Source: Gammaproteobacteria bacterium (GTDB lineage Bacteria; Pseudomonadota; Gammaproteobacteria; Burkholderiales; Sulfuricellaceae). Taken from it: a stretch of 64,000 nucleotides of DNA. The first letter of the stretch is position 1, and each line of letters starts with the position of its first letter. The notes beneath the pieces are model-generated. The model had not been told where the DNA came from. It was given only the letters and a program-made list of their open reading frames with translations, and did no database searches. The stretch covers positions 49,320-113,319 of the forward strand of contig JAHJJI010000138.1 in assembly GCA_018823025.1 (NCBI GenBank), in the 5' to 3' direction. Both the position numbers and the translations under genes were made by a program. Below, piece after piece: positions 1 to 10,065 of this stretch.

Positions 1-360
1 ATCCATTGCATTCCTCACCTGAACTAAAGAAGGCGTAAATATTTTTGTCGAAAACTTTTACATTCTTACATGTAAAGCATCGCTGATTATTCCATAAGCG
101 ACTGATTGCTAACAAACTGCGTTGTTATAGCGCGATTCTTGCTTTATCCCAGAAGGCTGAGATTTCATTATAAAAATGCACGCTCAAGCTTAACCCCGCC
201 ATCCTCACACCGCACAACCAAGAAAATTTAGTACTGGGGCATTATAGAGAATAGGGGGAGAGAAAAGAGAATGCGGAGCGTTGGCTAAGCGTAACGCGAA
301 ATTGGCTGACAGCTAGTCAGTCGAATTATAAGAACGAATGCAAACGAGGGGGTATGGAAA
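1..360. other. Upstream non-coding region with possible promoter
   Basis: No convincing gene is seen in these 360 bases. The last 60 bases hold a possible plus-strand promoter for the PEP-CTERM gene: TTGGCT at 302-307 and TATAAG at 327-332, with a long 19-base spacer. Between them lies a small dyad, CTGAC-AGCTA-GTCAG, at 306-320. A purine-rich GAGGGGG stretch just before 354 could serve as ribosome binding site. The promoter match is weak and the dyad short, so both are suggestions only. Confidence 0.3.
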
Positions 361-1476
361 ATGCGGTACAGTTTAGAAAACATTCATTTCGCGGTTTTAT
401 CGTTGTGTCTTGTGATATTTCCTATCTCAGTCCACGCTGGCGTTATATATCAAATCACGGACTTGGGAACGTTTGGTGGGAGTGAAAGCTACGCTAAAGG
501 AATGAATGACGCCGGACAGGTTGTGGGATATTCCTACCTCACTGACAATCGAACCGTAAGGGCATTCCAATGGAGTAATGGGATGTTGGTACAAAGCATT
601 CCATTCACCCCAAGCATTGCGACGGCAATTAACAACTCTGGTCAAGTAGTTGGGAACGCATATACTGCTTCGGGCAGAAATGCCGCGATCATCAACGGCA
701 CTGAGATTGCATACAGCAGTAAGGCCTTGGCTATAAGCAACAACGGCGTTGCCGTGGGAAGCTATGATCCGGGTGGTGCTGCAACCCATGCTGCGTTGTG
801 GCGTGTTAGCAACCTGAACCCATTCAACACCGCACCCCTCGACCTTGGATCGCTTCAACAAAACAGTTTGCAGTACACAAGCCAGGCAACAGGTGTGAAC
901 GACAATGGGGTTGTAGTCGGGTGGTCTGAAATTTTGGCTAGCGCTTATCAGGTCACGACTCATGCCGTTGTTTGGGAAAATGGACAGATAAGAGATTTGG
1001 GTGTCCTAGCTAACCCTTCTTGGGGCGTCGGATTTTCCAAAGCCATGGCGATCAACGATCACGGTCAAATAGTGGGTGTTTCAACGGCTCCAGGGAATAT
1101 CAACGCAGCAATGCTTTGGCAAAACGGGCAGGTACTCGATTTAGGCAATTTGAGTGGAGCTGATTGGACTCAGGCGAATGACATCAATAACCTTGGACAG
1201 GTGGTAGGCATTTCTGGCAATAGTGCCTTTCTGTGGAGCGGGGGAGTAATGCTAAACCTTAACGATTTGGTTCCCAATTTGGAAGGCTGGACACTTACCG
1301 AAGCGGTAGGCATAAATGATGGCGGACAAATTATTGTAAACGGCATAGACCAGATTGGTTCGATGAGGCACGCATTTCTATTGAACCCAGTCACCGTTCC
1401 AGAACCGGGAACACTTGCGCTAGTCATGCTCGGCATAGCGACGTACTTTGGTAGGCAAAGAACGAACCAGAAGTGA
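361..1476 (+). CDS. PEP-CTERM secreted protein with HAF repeats
   Basis: A predicted exported protein of 371 residues. Residues 1-26 form a signal peptide with a hydrophobic core ending in VHA-G. The body carries at least four repeats of the HAF type, each with a DLG.L motif followed by a N(D/N).GQVVG motif, at about residues 34-58, 161-188, 212-241 and 260-285. Residues 346-371 form a PEP-CTERM sorting signal: VPEP, a hydrophobic helix and a basic end with RQR. In known systems an exosortase (EpsH/XrtA type) recognises this signal and the protein goes to the cell surface or exopolysaccharide matrix. No exosortase gene is in the window. The ATG at 361 follows a purine-rich stretch; an ATG at 354 is out of frame. 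The function of HAF-repeat proteins is not established. Confidence 0.85.
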   Translation: MRYSLENIHFAVLSLCLVIFPISVHAGVIYQITDLGTFGGSESYAKGMNDAGQVVGYSYLTDNRTVRAFQWSNGMLVQSIPFTPSIATAINNSGQVVGNAYTASGRNAAIINGTEIAYSSKALAISNNGVAVGSYDPGGAATHAALWRVSNLNPFNTAPLDLGSLQQNSLQYTSQATGVNDNGVVVGWSEILASAYQVTTHAVVWENGQIRDLGVLANPSWGVGFSKAMAINDHGQIVGVSTAPGNINAAMLWQNGQVLDLGNLSGADWTQANDINNLGQVVGISGNSAFLWSGGVMLNLNDLVPNLEGWTLTEAVGINDGGQIIVNGIDQIGSMRHAFLLNPVTVPEPGTLALVMLGIATYFGRQRTNQK

Positions 1477-1687
1477 TTTGAAGGTGGGTTACAGGTTCCT
1501 TAGCCATCCTTGCTAGCCCAATCCCACTTAGAACAAGTACTCAGCACGGGACCAGTGCAACATATTTCTACCGTCCTACAAAGAACATCCAGCCAGCCGG
1601 GCGCCTTGATCGTTGAACGTCAACTCGTTGCTCCAGAGCCGACATTAGCTACAAGTTTTCCAATTACCGCTTTGGGTCGCGAGTAGC

Positions 1688-3094
1688 CTACTGACTCTCC
1701 GGCACGACCCGATCTTGCCTTGCACATTCCGTCCCCTGCGCTGCCAATTCGCGAAGTGTCATTTCGCCGACCGAAGATTCGACTGCTTGCTGAACCCGAC
1801 CGAGCAGATCGTCGACAGGCTGCGGTGCAGGCAGTCCATCGGGCGACAAGAAGCGTTCCTCGCCGGCGGCGCGCACGGTCTCAATCACCTGTGTCACCGA
1901 TATCAGAGAGGGGTCGCGCGCCGGCATGTAGACAGGAGGATCGTCACTGCTCTGCATGATGAGCTTGCGACTTTCCAGCGCATCGAGTATCACCTCCAGA
2001 GCGTGCATCGGCACGCCGAGCAGGCGTGTAAATTCCAGCAGCGATGGCATGCGCTCGCCGGCAAGAAATCGGCCTGCAACCAGGCTCATTACCGACAACC
2101 CAACCCGCTCGCGCATCCGGTTGCTCAGTCGCGGTTCGCCACCACCGGCGTACAGGTATTCGGGGTGCTGGACGTAGAACGCGACGCTCGCGCCGAACAA
2201 CAAGATCAGCCAGTTCAGGTACAGCCAGATCATGAACAGGATCAGAATCGCCAAGCCCGAGTAAATTGCCGCGTACTGGTTCGATGACACCACGAAGGTA
2301 GCGAATGCCCATCCTGCGGTTTGCCAGGCGATCCCGCCGGCTATGCCGCCGAGTAGCGCGGGGACGAATCGGACGCGCGTGTTCGGAATGAAGATATAGA
2401 CGAAGGTGAAGGCCGCGATCACCAGCAGGTACGGGATAAGCCGACTGACCGCCTGTATGGTCTGGCCCAGTACATCGATCGCTAGCAGTTCGCGAACCAC
2501 CTCCACATTCATCACGGTAGCGGTGATTCCCAGTGCCGAAAACACCAAAATCGGACCGACCATGAGCACGCTGATATAGCGGCTGAACCTCTCTCCCAAG
2601 GGTCTGGGGCGCGGAATGTGCCAGATGTGGTTCAGCGACTCCTCGATTTTCTGCATCAGCGAGATCGAGGTGTACACGAGGAGTGCCAACCCGACTGCGC
2701 CTAGCACGCCAACATTCATTTTCTCGATGAACTGTACGATATTGTGCGCGATTTCCTCGCCCTTCTCACCGAGCGGCGCGAGAAAGTTCAGCAGCATAGG
2801 CAGGATCTGGTTGTAGACGCCGAATGCCTTCAGCACCGAGAAGCTCAGCGCGAGCAGTGGCACGATGGAAAGCAGCGTTGTGTACACGAGTCCCATCGCA
2901 CGAAGAGTGAGCTGACCGCGCGCGAGGTCATGCGACAGAACCAGCACCGTGCGTACGACCCTCAATGCGCGCGGCTTCAAAGGCGACTCCTGGACGCCCC
3001 ATACGACTTTGTCGATACGCTTCAGGAAATCCGACATATCAGATTGTGGCGCGTCCGCACGAGTTTGCGCAGCCATGCTTCCATTGTCGGCCAA
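1688..3094 (-). CDS. YihY/BrkB-family inner membrane protein
   Basis: An integral membrane protein of 468 residues in the YihY (BrkB) family, formerly misannotated as ribonuclease BN. About six hydrophobic segments lie between residues 60 and 325. They include the family-typical stretch around LVYTSISLMQKIEESLNHIW and the GGIAGGIAWQ turn. The C-terminal 150 residues are soluble and look like a winged-helix segment (SLLEFTRLLGVPMHALEVIL), an extension found in many betaproteobacterial members. It is the last gene of the glucan/trehalose run: its start at 3094 abuts the stop of the malQ-treY fusion at 3095, so it is probably co-transcribed. The molecular function of the family is unknown. Its place at the end of a compatible-solute cluster suggests an envelope or osmotic role, which is inference. 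Confidence 0.85.
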   Translation of the reverse strand: MADNGSMAAQTRADAPQSDMSDFLKRIDKVVWGVQESPLKPRALRVVRTVLVLSHDLARGQLTLRAMGLVYTTLLSIVPLLALSFSVLKAFGVYNQILPMLLNFLAPLGEKGEEIAHNIVQFIEKMNVGVLGAVGLALLVYTSISLMQKIEESLNHIWHIPRPRPLGERFSRYISVLMVGPILVFSALGITATVMNVEVVRELLAIDVLGQTIQAVSRLIPYLLVIAAFTFVYIFIPNTRVRFVPALLGGIAGGIAWQTAGWAFATFVVSSNQYAAIYSGLAILILFMIWLYLNWLILLFGASVAFYVQHPEYLYAGGGEPRLSNRMRERVGLSVMSLVAGRFLAGERMPSLLEFTRLLGVPMHALEVILDALESRKLIMQSSDDPPVYMPARDPSLISVTQVIETVRAAGEERFLSPDGLPAPQPVDDLLGRVQQAVESSVGEMTLRELAAQGTECARQDRVVPESQ

Positions 3095-6000
3095 TCATGC
3101 GACCTCCTCGGAAGCCAGTAAAACCACCGGAAAGCAGGCCAGCAACTGACCAAGTGCAAGGTGGCTGGCTGCTGCATGGCGTTCGCCGGTGAGGACGTTG
3201 CGCCATTCCAGGCTGGCTAACTCGCCGGGCAGTTCCAGCATCGTGTCGCCCCAGATTTCGGTTCCCAAAGGCAGAGCGATGCGGTCGCCCAGCAGGCGGG
3301 CCGGCAGACGCGGCACCAGGACAATCAGGGATTGATTTTCGTGGCGCCGGGCAAAGGCGCAGGCATGGATGGCGAGTTTGCCGCGCACCATCAGGGGCAG
3401 GTAGCCGCCATCGCGAAACACCTCTGGCCAGCGCGCGCGCAGGGTCAGGCTCTGCCACAGGGTATACAGCTTGATGCGGCCGTCTCCCATGTTCGCCAGC
3501 AGTGGCTGCAGGCGCTCTGGCCACTGTTCCGGCGGCGCGTCTGTCAGTGCCCGCGTTTCCGCGAGCAGTTCGCGACGCTGCGCGAAGTCCACCGGCCGAC
3601 GGTTATCCGGGTCGACCAGATTGAACTGCCACAACTCGCAACCCTGGTAGATGTCGGGCACACCCGGTGAGGCGATCTTGATTAGCGTCTGGGAAAGTGC
3701 GTTGATCAGGCCATGGTGGGAGATGGTCTGCACCATAGTCACGAAGTCGGCCAGAAACAGGTTTTTCTCGCCTGGCGCCAGCAGAGCCTGGACAAAGCCA
3801 CTCACCGCGCCCTCGTAGTCGGCATTGACCTTGACCCAGCTGCTGTGTTCCTTGGCCTCGCGCAGCGCCTTGATCATGTAGGCGTCGATGCGCGCCCGGT
3901 ATTCGGCCAGCCCCGCATCGTCGGGCGGGGTCAGCGGCCAAGTGCCGATCAGGGTCTGGTAGAGCAGATACTCGTCGTTGCGCGATGGCGCCTCGATGCC
4001 GTCAATCAGGCGCTTGCGGCCACGGTTGAGGCGGCTCCAGCGCTTGAGTATCAGCTTCCACGCCGCCGGTATCTCGGAGAGTACGTTGAGACGGGCGCGC
4101 ACGTCCTCGGAGCGCTTGCTGTCGTGGGTGGAGGTGGCCAGCATGTTGTGCGGCCAGCGGATGGCGCGGGTACGTGTTGCGGAGTGAAAGGCCGCCACTG
4201 AAATGCCGAAGCGACGTGGCTCGCCGCCAACGTCGTTGAGCGATGTCAGGCGGTGGTAGCGGTAAAAGGCCGTGTCCTCGACGCCCTTGGCCATGACTGG
4301 AGAAGAGACCTGCTGGAACTTCATGGCGAAAGCCTGCAAGGGCTCGCGGAACGAGGCGCTGCGGCCGCAGCCGATATCGGTGGTCAGCACGCTTTCGAGA
4401 AAATCGTAGATGCCGGTGTCGGCATCCGGGCTGCGCTTCTTGGCCACTGCCACCGCCCAGGCAATGTGGCGGCGGTCGTCGGCGGACAGTTCGCCGTGGG
4501 CGACGTAGCTGCGATAGATCGGGAAACAGGCCACCACTTCTACCAGCGCCTCGCGTAGCCCGTTGAGGGTGAAGTCGAAGGTGTCCCGACTGGCGGCGGC
4601 AATGCGTGCCAGGCGGTTGGCGAGGGCGTTGAACTCGCTCGACAGGGCGGTGCGCATGATCAGCTTCTTGGCGTCGTAGGCCAGCTCTTCGAAGTCGCTG
4701 GTTATGCCGCTGAAGTCGCGGTAGATACGCGTCATGCGCCGTTCGGCGGAACTGTCGACGAACAGATTGTTGACCAGGTTGGCGAAGCGGTAGCCGGTTG
4801 CACCGTGGATCGGCCAGTCGTCCGGCAGGCGCTCGTGATCGGCGAGGATCTTCTCGATCACCAGGTACAGCGGCAGCGGCTCACCCGCCGCAAGGGGCTT
4901 GCCACCGACGACCTGCTGCAGGTGACGGAAGTACTCGCCCGGATCGTAAAGCCCATCGGGATGGTCGATGCGCAGCCCCTCGACTTTGCCCTGGGCGACG
5001 AGATCGAGAATGAAACGGTGAGTGGCGTCGAATACCGCCGGGTCTTCCATGCGTAGCGCGGCGAGGTCGTTGATGTCGAAGAAACGCCGGTAGTTGATCT
5101 CGTCGGAAGCGACACGCCAGTAGGCAGGGCGGTATCCCTGGACCAGGATCAGCTCGTGCAACAGGTCGAAGCTGGCAGGCTGGCTGGGGTTGCCATTGAA
5201 TTCCGCGAGATTGTCGGCGATGTGATGAGCGATATCGGCACAAGCTTCGCTCAACGCGGCGAGGTGACGCTTGTGCACTTCCTTGTCGCGCTGGCGCTCG
5301 GCCATGCGTGCCGGGTCCGTGTCAGTGCGCCCCGGCAGGTGGCCAAAGGCGGTGAGCAGGGCTTCCAGCTCGCCGTAGCGCTCGTGGTTTTCCCCGATGG
5401 CGGTCTCCAGGCGCTCACGGCGATGGCCGATGATGCTTGGATAGCTCGCCGGGTCCACCGGCAGACGGTGCTGGTAGTAGAAAACACTGAATTCGCCGCG
5501 CACTGCATCGAAGTCCAGGCGCAGTTCGCCGCGGTTGAGCACGGCGCCGTAGTGGTCGCCCAGCAAGGGCAGCAGCACTTTGCCCTTGAGGTCCGGATTG
5601 AGCGGATCCCAGTCGATGTCGAAGAATGCGCCCCAGGCCGAAGCCGGGCCGTTCTCCAGTACGTCCAGCCACCAGGCGTTATCTGAGCCCATGACGCCCA
5701 TATGATTCGGCACCACGTCAACGATCTGGCCCAGCCCTTTCTCCTTGAACGCGGCAACAAAATCCTCATATTCCTGCGGCGTGCCGATTTCCGGATTGAG
5801 GGCGGCGTGGTCAACGATGTCGTAGCCATGCCCGCTACCCGGTCTCGCCCTCAGATAGGGCGAGGCGTAGCAATGGCTTACTCCCAGTTCGGCGAGATAA
5901 GGCGCCAGGGCAGTCGCCTGCGCGAAGGTGAACTCGCGGTTGAACTGCAGCCGGTAAGTGGCGCGCGGTATCACCGCCACGCGGGTTGGCGTCGGTGCTT

Positions 6001-8233
6001 CATCACGAGGCACTACCGCGCTGCCCCGCTCCTTGATCAGAACCTCGCCGATGGCGGCGAAGCGGCTGTCGTCCCGCCAGTCCTCCAGATCCAGGGGCAG
6101 GCGCCGCCGCCAGTTAGGATGCTGCTCATCGCGGCTCCCTGGCAAGTTGGTCTGCTCGATAATGCCAAGGATATCCTCGGGCTGCACCACCAGTATCTGT
6201 GCCTGCGTCTTCGCCAGGTAAGCATGGATGGCGACCATCAAGGCCGGCGTCATCTCGGGAACAGTATTCGGATGGATGCTCGCACCCGATGGCAGTAGTC
6301 CCTCGCGCTCCAGCGCCACCAGGAAGCGTGCTCGATCCTGGGCGCGTTCCACCACCAGTTTGTTGCGTTGTTCGTCCGAGGGGAAGAGATGCAGGGCGCT
6401 ACGGGTGTCGAGGTCGCTGCCTTTCCAGAAACCGCTAAGCGTCGGCAGATCGTGGGTGCTCACCGACACCAGGGCCTGACGCATGTACTCGGCTGGCGGC
6501 TTGAATCCGCCGTCTTCTGTCCTCTCGAACAGGAATGGCCGGTAGGACAGCACGCCGATCGTGGCGAGATGGGGTCGGAAGCCATCGGGAACGGTGCCCA
6601 GGTCCTCGCCAACTACCATGCAGCGATTACGCTGACTTTCCAGCGCGATGATGCCGAGCAGATCATCCAGCGGATAGGCAACATAGGCACCCTGTGTCGG
6701 CGACATGCCGACGGGTACCCAGAACAGGCGTATGAATTGCATGACGTGGTCGATGCGCAGCGCGCCGCAGTGGCGCATGTTGGCGCGCAGCACATCGATA
6801 AACGGCGCGTAGGCCGCCTCCCGCAGGCGATGAGGCACGAGGGGCGGCAACCCCCAGTCCTGGCCAGCAAGATTGAAGTCGTCGGGCGGTGCGCCGACAT
6901 AGGCGCCGATCGCGTAAGCATCCTGCCAGGCCCAGACTTCCGATCCGCCCGGATTTACCCCCACTGCCAGATCCTGATAGAGACCCACGCCCAAGCCGCG
7001 GCGACTCGATTGCCGGCCCACGGCAGCGAGTTGCTCGTCGGCGAGCCACTGCAGCCAGACAAAAAACTCGACGGCATCGGCATGTTCGGTCGCGAATGCT
7101 GTCACTGCCGGCGCTTGCGGATGGCGGTATTCCTCGGGCCATGCCGGCCAGCCCCAGACAGCGGGATTCTCGCGCCGAAAGTGCTCCTGCAAGGCTTCGA
7201 AGCGCGCGTGGAATTCCAGCTCTTCGCCCATTTTTTCTCGAAACAGACGGAAAGTGCGTGCCCGGTCACTGTCGTTGGCGAGGTGCTGGTCGAGGAAGTA
7301 GCGGTAGACTATGGCGAGTACCTCGCGCTTGGCCGCCGCCACCTCCTCATAAGCGACCTGCTCGCTGGCGCGCAGCCGCCTCAATCGGCCCTGAAAGAGA
7401 TCGGAGGCGACGAGGTTGCGCGCTGCATCGCACTCGGTGAATTCCGGAACCGCCTCCACGTCTATGTAGAGGACGTTGACGAAACAGCGACTGGACGGGC
7501 TGTAAGGGCTGATTCGCTCAGGGGCATCCGGGAACATGGCGTGCAGGGGGTTGACCCCGATTACGCCGCCCCCTGCTTCTGCCGACAGATCGACCAGGGC
7601 GCGCAGGTCGCTAAAATCTCCGATTCCCCAGTTGCGCCGCGAGCGCAGGCCATAGAGTTGTACCGTCGGGCCCCAGACGCGACCTTCTCCATGTATGGCT
7701 TCAGGCTGGTAACAGCTCGAAGGCGTGACGATGAGCGTCATCGCTGCTTGATCTTGTACTTCGCGTCCCGGTTGTTCGACTTCGAGACGGTAGTAGCCAG
7801 GCGTTACCAGCTGCGGCAGGCTCAGTTCGCCGCGCAGGAAATTTGTGCTGCCCAGGCGTTGCTCACCCAGTCGAGGCAATTCGGCTGGCAGAAACTCGCC
7901 TGTCGTCTGCACGCCGTCCTCCGTTGTAAGTATCCAGCGATGCGGGCGGCTCGCCCTGGTCGCAGACAGGGAGAGCGGCACCGCCGGTGCCGAGCCGGCC
8001 TGCAACACCATGACCGGAGGCAGAGGCCGGCGCCATTCCTGTTCTTCCATGTTCTTCAGCAGGACCGCAGGGTCCGCCTCGGCAGGGAAGTGCATGGCGG
8101 CCAGCAGGGCGTGGAGCGTCTGCTCCGAGGTCGCATGGCGCGTGCCCCAGATGTCGTCGTACTCGGCGGCGATCCCGCAGTGCGCGGCGAGTTGCATCAG
8201 CGCATCCGGGGTGTTTGAGGTGGAACGTGTCAT
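3095..8233 (-). CDS. malQ-treY: Fused 4-alpha-glucanotransferase and malto-oligosyltrehalose synthase (MalQ-TreY)
   Basis: A 1712-residue two-enzyme fusion in one uninterrupted frame. Residues 1 to about 735 are a GH77 amylomaltase (MalQ) with the long N-terminal beta domain of the E. coli type. It has LRSRRNWGIGDF near 196-207, nucleophile D495 in RIDH, acid/base E543 in GEDLG and D595 in THDLPT. Residues from about 752 are a GH13 malto-oligosyltrehalose synthase (TreY), starting at RATYRLQFN, with nucleophile D1090 in LRIDHPDG, acid/base E1127 in VIEKIL and D1371 in THDSKRSED. The junction holds a short Pro/Thr-rich linker (DEAPTPTRV). MalQ disproportionates maltodextrins and TreY turns the reducing-end linkage into alpha-1,1 for TreZ to cleave. 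All six catalytic carboxylates are present, so both halves look active. The start overlaps the treZ stop by 4 bases. Confidence 0.93.
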   Translation of the reverse strand: MTRSTSNTPDALMQLAAHCGIAAEYDDIWGTRHATSEQTLHALLAAMHFPAEADPAVLLKNMEEQEWRRPLPPVMVLQAGSAPAVPLSLSATRASRPHRWILTTEDGVQTTGEFLPAELPRLGEQRLGSTNFLRGELSLPQLVTPGYYRLEVEQPGREVQDQAAMTLIVTPSSCYQPEAIHGEGRVWGPTVQLYGLRSRRNWGIGDFSDLRALVDLSAEAGGGVIGVNPLHAMFPDAPERISPYSPSSRCFVNVLYIDVEAVPEFTECDAARNLVASDLFQGRLRRLRASEQVAYEEVAAAKREVLAIVYRYFLDQHLANDSDRARTFRLFREKMGEELEFHARFEALQEHFRRENPAVWGWPAWPEEYRHPQAPAVTAFATEHADAVEFFVWLQWLADEQLAAVGRQSSRRGLGVGLYQDLAVGVNPGGSEVWAWQDAYAIGAYVGAPPDDFNLAGQDWGLPPLVPHRLREAAYAPFIDVLRANMRHCGALRIDHVMQFIRLFWVPVGMSPTQGAYVAYPLDDLLGIIALESQRNRCMVVGEDLGTVPDGFRPHLATIGVLSYRPFLFERTEDGGFKPPAEYMRQALVSVSTHDLPTLSGFWKGSDLDTRSALHLFPSDEQRNKLVVERAQDRARFLVALEREGLLPSGASIHPNTVPEMTPALMVAIHAYLAKTQAQILVVQPEDILGIIEQTNLPGSRDEQHPNWRRRLPLDLEDWRDDSRFAAIGEVLIKERGSAVVPRDEAPTPTRVAVIPRATYRLQFNREFTFAQATALAPYLAELGVSHCYASPYLRARPGSGHGYDIVDHAALNPEIGTPQEYEDFVAAFKEKGLGQIVDVVPNHMGVMGSDNAWWLDVLENGPASAWGAFFDIDWDPLNPDLKGKVLLPLLGDHYGAVLNRGELRLDFDAVRGEFSVFYYQHRLPVDPASYPSIIGHRRERLETAIGENHERYGELEALLTAFGHLPGRTDTDPARMAERQRDKEVHKRHLAALSEACADIAHHIADNLAEFNGNPSQPASFDLLHELILVQGYRPAYWRVASDEINYRRFFDINDLAALRMEDPAVFDATHRFILDLVAQGKVEGLRIDHPDGLYDPGEYFRHLQQVVGGKPLAAGEPLPLYLVIEKILADHERLPDDWPIHGATGYRFANLVNNLFVDSSAERRMTRIYRDFSGITSDFEELAYDAKKLIMRTALSSEFNALANRLARIAAASRDTFDFTLNGLREALVEVVACFPIYRSYVAHGELSADDRRHIAWAVAVAKKRSPDADTGIYDFLESVLTTDIGCGRSASFREPLQAFAMKFQQVSSPVMAKGVEDTAFYRYHRLTSLNDVGGEPRRFGISVAAFHSATRTRAIRWPHNMLATSTHDSKRSEDVRARLNVLSEIPAAWKLILKRWSRLNRGRKRLIDGIEAPSRNDEYLLYQTLIGTWPLTPPDDAGLAEYRARIDAYMIKALREAKEHSSWVKVNADYEGAVSGFVQALLAPGEKNLFLADFVTMVQTISHHGLINALSQTLIKIASPGVPDIYQGCELWQFNLVDPDNRRPVDFAQRRELLAETRALTDAPPEQWPERLQPLLANMGDGRIKLYTLWQSLTLRARWPEVFRDGGYLPLMVRGKLAIHACAFARRHENQSLIVLVPRLPARLLGDRIALPLGTEIWGDTMLELPGELASLEWRNVLTGERHAAASHLALGQLLACFPVVLLASEEVA

Positions 8234-10065
8234 GAATGGTCTCCAGATTGCAGATGCCAGGCCACCGACCAGGGTGGTAGTTGCCCAGCTTTGATCATGG
8301 TGTCGTCGAGGTTGGTTGTGGCGAAGATCAAGGAGCCGGTGGCGGGTGCCGCCTCGACTACGTCTTCGCCAAAATTGGCATCCAGCATCAGCAGGCTGCC
8401 ATCACCGAGACGCCAGCGCAGGTTAAGCGCGCGCGCCGACAACAGCGTTGTTTTCGGATCACCGTTGCCCATGCCGGCCAGACGCGGAGCTATCCACTGC
8501 CGACGTAGCGAGAGCAAATCCCGGTGGAGTTCGAACACGGCGTGGTGAGGCGCGCGATCGATGGCGCTCCAGTCGAGCACGCAGGCGCTGAAGGTGGTCT
8601 CGGCATTCGGATCGGGAATGCGCTCGCGCGCGGCAGGATCGGAAAAACGGGCGAAGCGCGAGAATTCTCGCCGCCGTCCTTCGGTCACGGCGCGGGCCAG
8701 TTCGGGGCCGAAATCGCAAAAGAACAGGAAGGGCTGGGCGGTGGCAAATTCCTCGCCCATGAACAGCAGCGGCGGTTGCGGCGCGAGCAGCAACACGGCC
8801 GTGACGGCTTCCATTACCACAGGGGAAGCGAGGTGGCTCAGGCGTTCGCCAAAGGCGCGGTTACCGATCTGGTCGTGGTTCTGAAGAAAATTGATGAAAG
8901 CAGCGGGCGGCAGGTGGCCACTCGGTTCGCCGCGCAATTTGCCGTGCGCGAAGGCCGAAGCTTCGCCCTGATAAGCGAAACCCTCGGTGAGGCAGCGGCC
9001 CAGTAGCTGTGCCGGTTCGGCAGCATAGTCAGCATAGTAGCCATCGCTTTCACCCGTGGCGAGCACATGAAATACATGGTGGATGTCGTCGTTCCACTGG
9101 GCCGTGGCATGGCGTAATACACCGGCGTCCTCGCGGTCCAGGTAGCGAGCCTGGTTGTGCTCGTTTTCCAGCACCATGTGGACGTGGCGCCCGCCCCCTC
9201 GGACTGACCTGAAGGCTTCGGCGAGTTCCTCGATGATGTCCGGTGAACTGTCGTCGCAGATAGCGTGAATGGCATCCAGACGCAGACCGTCGAGATGGAA
9301 TTCCTCCAGCCAGTAAAGGACGTTGTGGACGAAGAAGTCGCGCACCGCACGATTATTTTCTCCGTCAAAGTTGATCGCCGCGCCCCATGGCGTTTTATGG
9401 TGCGGATTAAAGAAGTCCGGGGCGTAGGCGTGCAGATAGTTACCCTCGGGGCCGAAGTGGTTGTAGACCACATCCAGCAGCACCATCAGCCCGCGTTCGT
9501 GAGCTGCGTCGACCAGACGCTTGAAGTCTTCCGGTCGGCCATAGGCAGCATCGGGGGCGAAGGGCAATACGCCATCGTAGCCCCAGTTGCGCTGGCCGGG
9601 AAAATCGGACACCGGCATGATCTCCAGCGCGGTCACGCCCAGATCGGCAAGATAGTCGAGTCGTTCGATGACGCCGTCGAAGCTGCCTGCCGGCGTAAAG
9701 CTGCCGACGTGCAGCTCGTAGATCACCGCCTCTTCCCAAGGCCGGCCGCGCCAGTCGCTGTCAGACCATTCAAAAGCGGCTGTGTCGATGACCTCCGAGG
9801 GGCCATGAATGTCCTCAGGGTTGTAGCGCGAGGCCGGATCGGGCACCAGCAATCCGTCAGGTAGCCTGAAACTGTAACGGCTGCCGGCATGCGCCGTGGG
9901 CACCGTCAGTTCGAACCATCCTGAGTCCGCGGCCGTCATGGGCAGTTCCTGCATCTCGTCGAGCCGCAGCACGACGGCCGCGACGCCGGGCGCCCAGAGG
10001 CGAAATCGCACGCCGCCGGCGTCAAGAAGATGGGCGCCGAAAGGCATGCTGTGATGGCGCTTCAT
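8230..10065 (-). CDS. treZ: Malto-oligosyltrehalose trehalohydrolase (TreZ)
   Basis: A GH13 enzyme of 611 residues that hydrolyses maltooligosyl-trehalose to free trehalose, the second step of the TreYZ pathway. An N-terminal immunoglobulin-like CBM48 domain (about 1-95, with VRFRLWAPG) precedes the catalytic barrel. The catalytic residues are visible: nucleophile D264 in GLRLDAIHAI, acid/base E300 in VLENEHN and D398 in LQNHDQIGNR. The motif WGYDGVLPFAP near 161-171 is typical of TreZ. The gene overlaps the glgX stop by 4 bases upstream and the malQ-treY start by 4 bases downstream, so translation of the three is probably coupled. Confidence 0.95.
   Translation of the reverse strand: MKRHHSMPFGAHLLDAGGVRFRLWAPGVAAVVLRLDEMQELPMTAADSGWFELTVPTAHAGSRYSFRLPDGLLVPDPASRYNPEDIHGPSEVIDTAAFEWSDSDWRGRPWEEAVIYELHVGSFTPAGSFDGVIERLDYLADLGVTALEIMPVSDFPGQRNWGYDGVLPFAPDAAYGRPEDFKRLVDAAHERGLMVLLDVVYNHFGPEGNYLHAYAPDFFNPHHKTPWGAAINFDGENNRAVRDFFVHNVLYWLEEFHLDGLRLDAIHAICDDSSPDIIEELAEAFRSVRGGGRHVHMVLENEHNQARYLDREDAGVLRHATAQWNDDIHHVFHVLATGESDGYYADYAAEPAQLLGRCLTEGFAYQGEASAFAHGKLRGEPSGHLPPAAFINFLQNHDQIGNRAFGERLSHLASPVVMEAVTAVLLLAPQPPLLFMGEEFATAQPFLFFCDFGPELARAVTEGRRREFSRFARFSDPAARERIPDPNAETTFSACVLDWSAIDRAPHHAVFELHRDLLSLRRQWIAPRLAGMGNGDPKTTLLSARALNLRWRLGDGSLLMLDANFGEDVVEAAPATGSLIFATTNLDDTMIKAGQLPPWSVAWHLQSGDHS

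Noticed and set aside
6368..8218. 616-codon open frame antisense to malQ-treY
   Set aside because: It lies fully inside the fusion gene on the other strand, has no recognisable domain and is of the kind expected opposite GC-rich codons.
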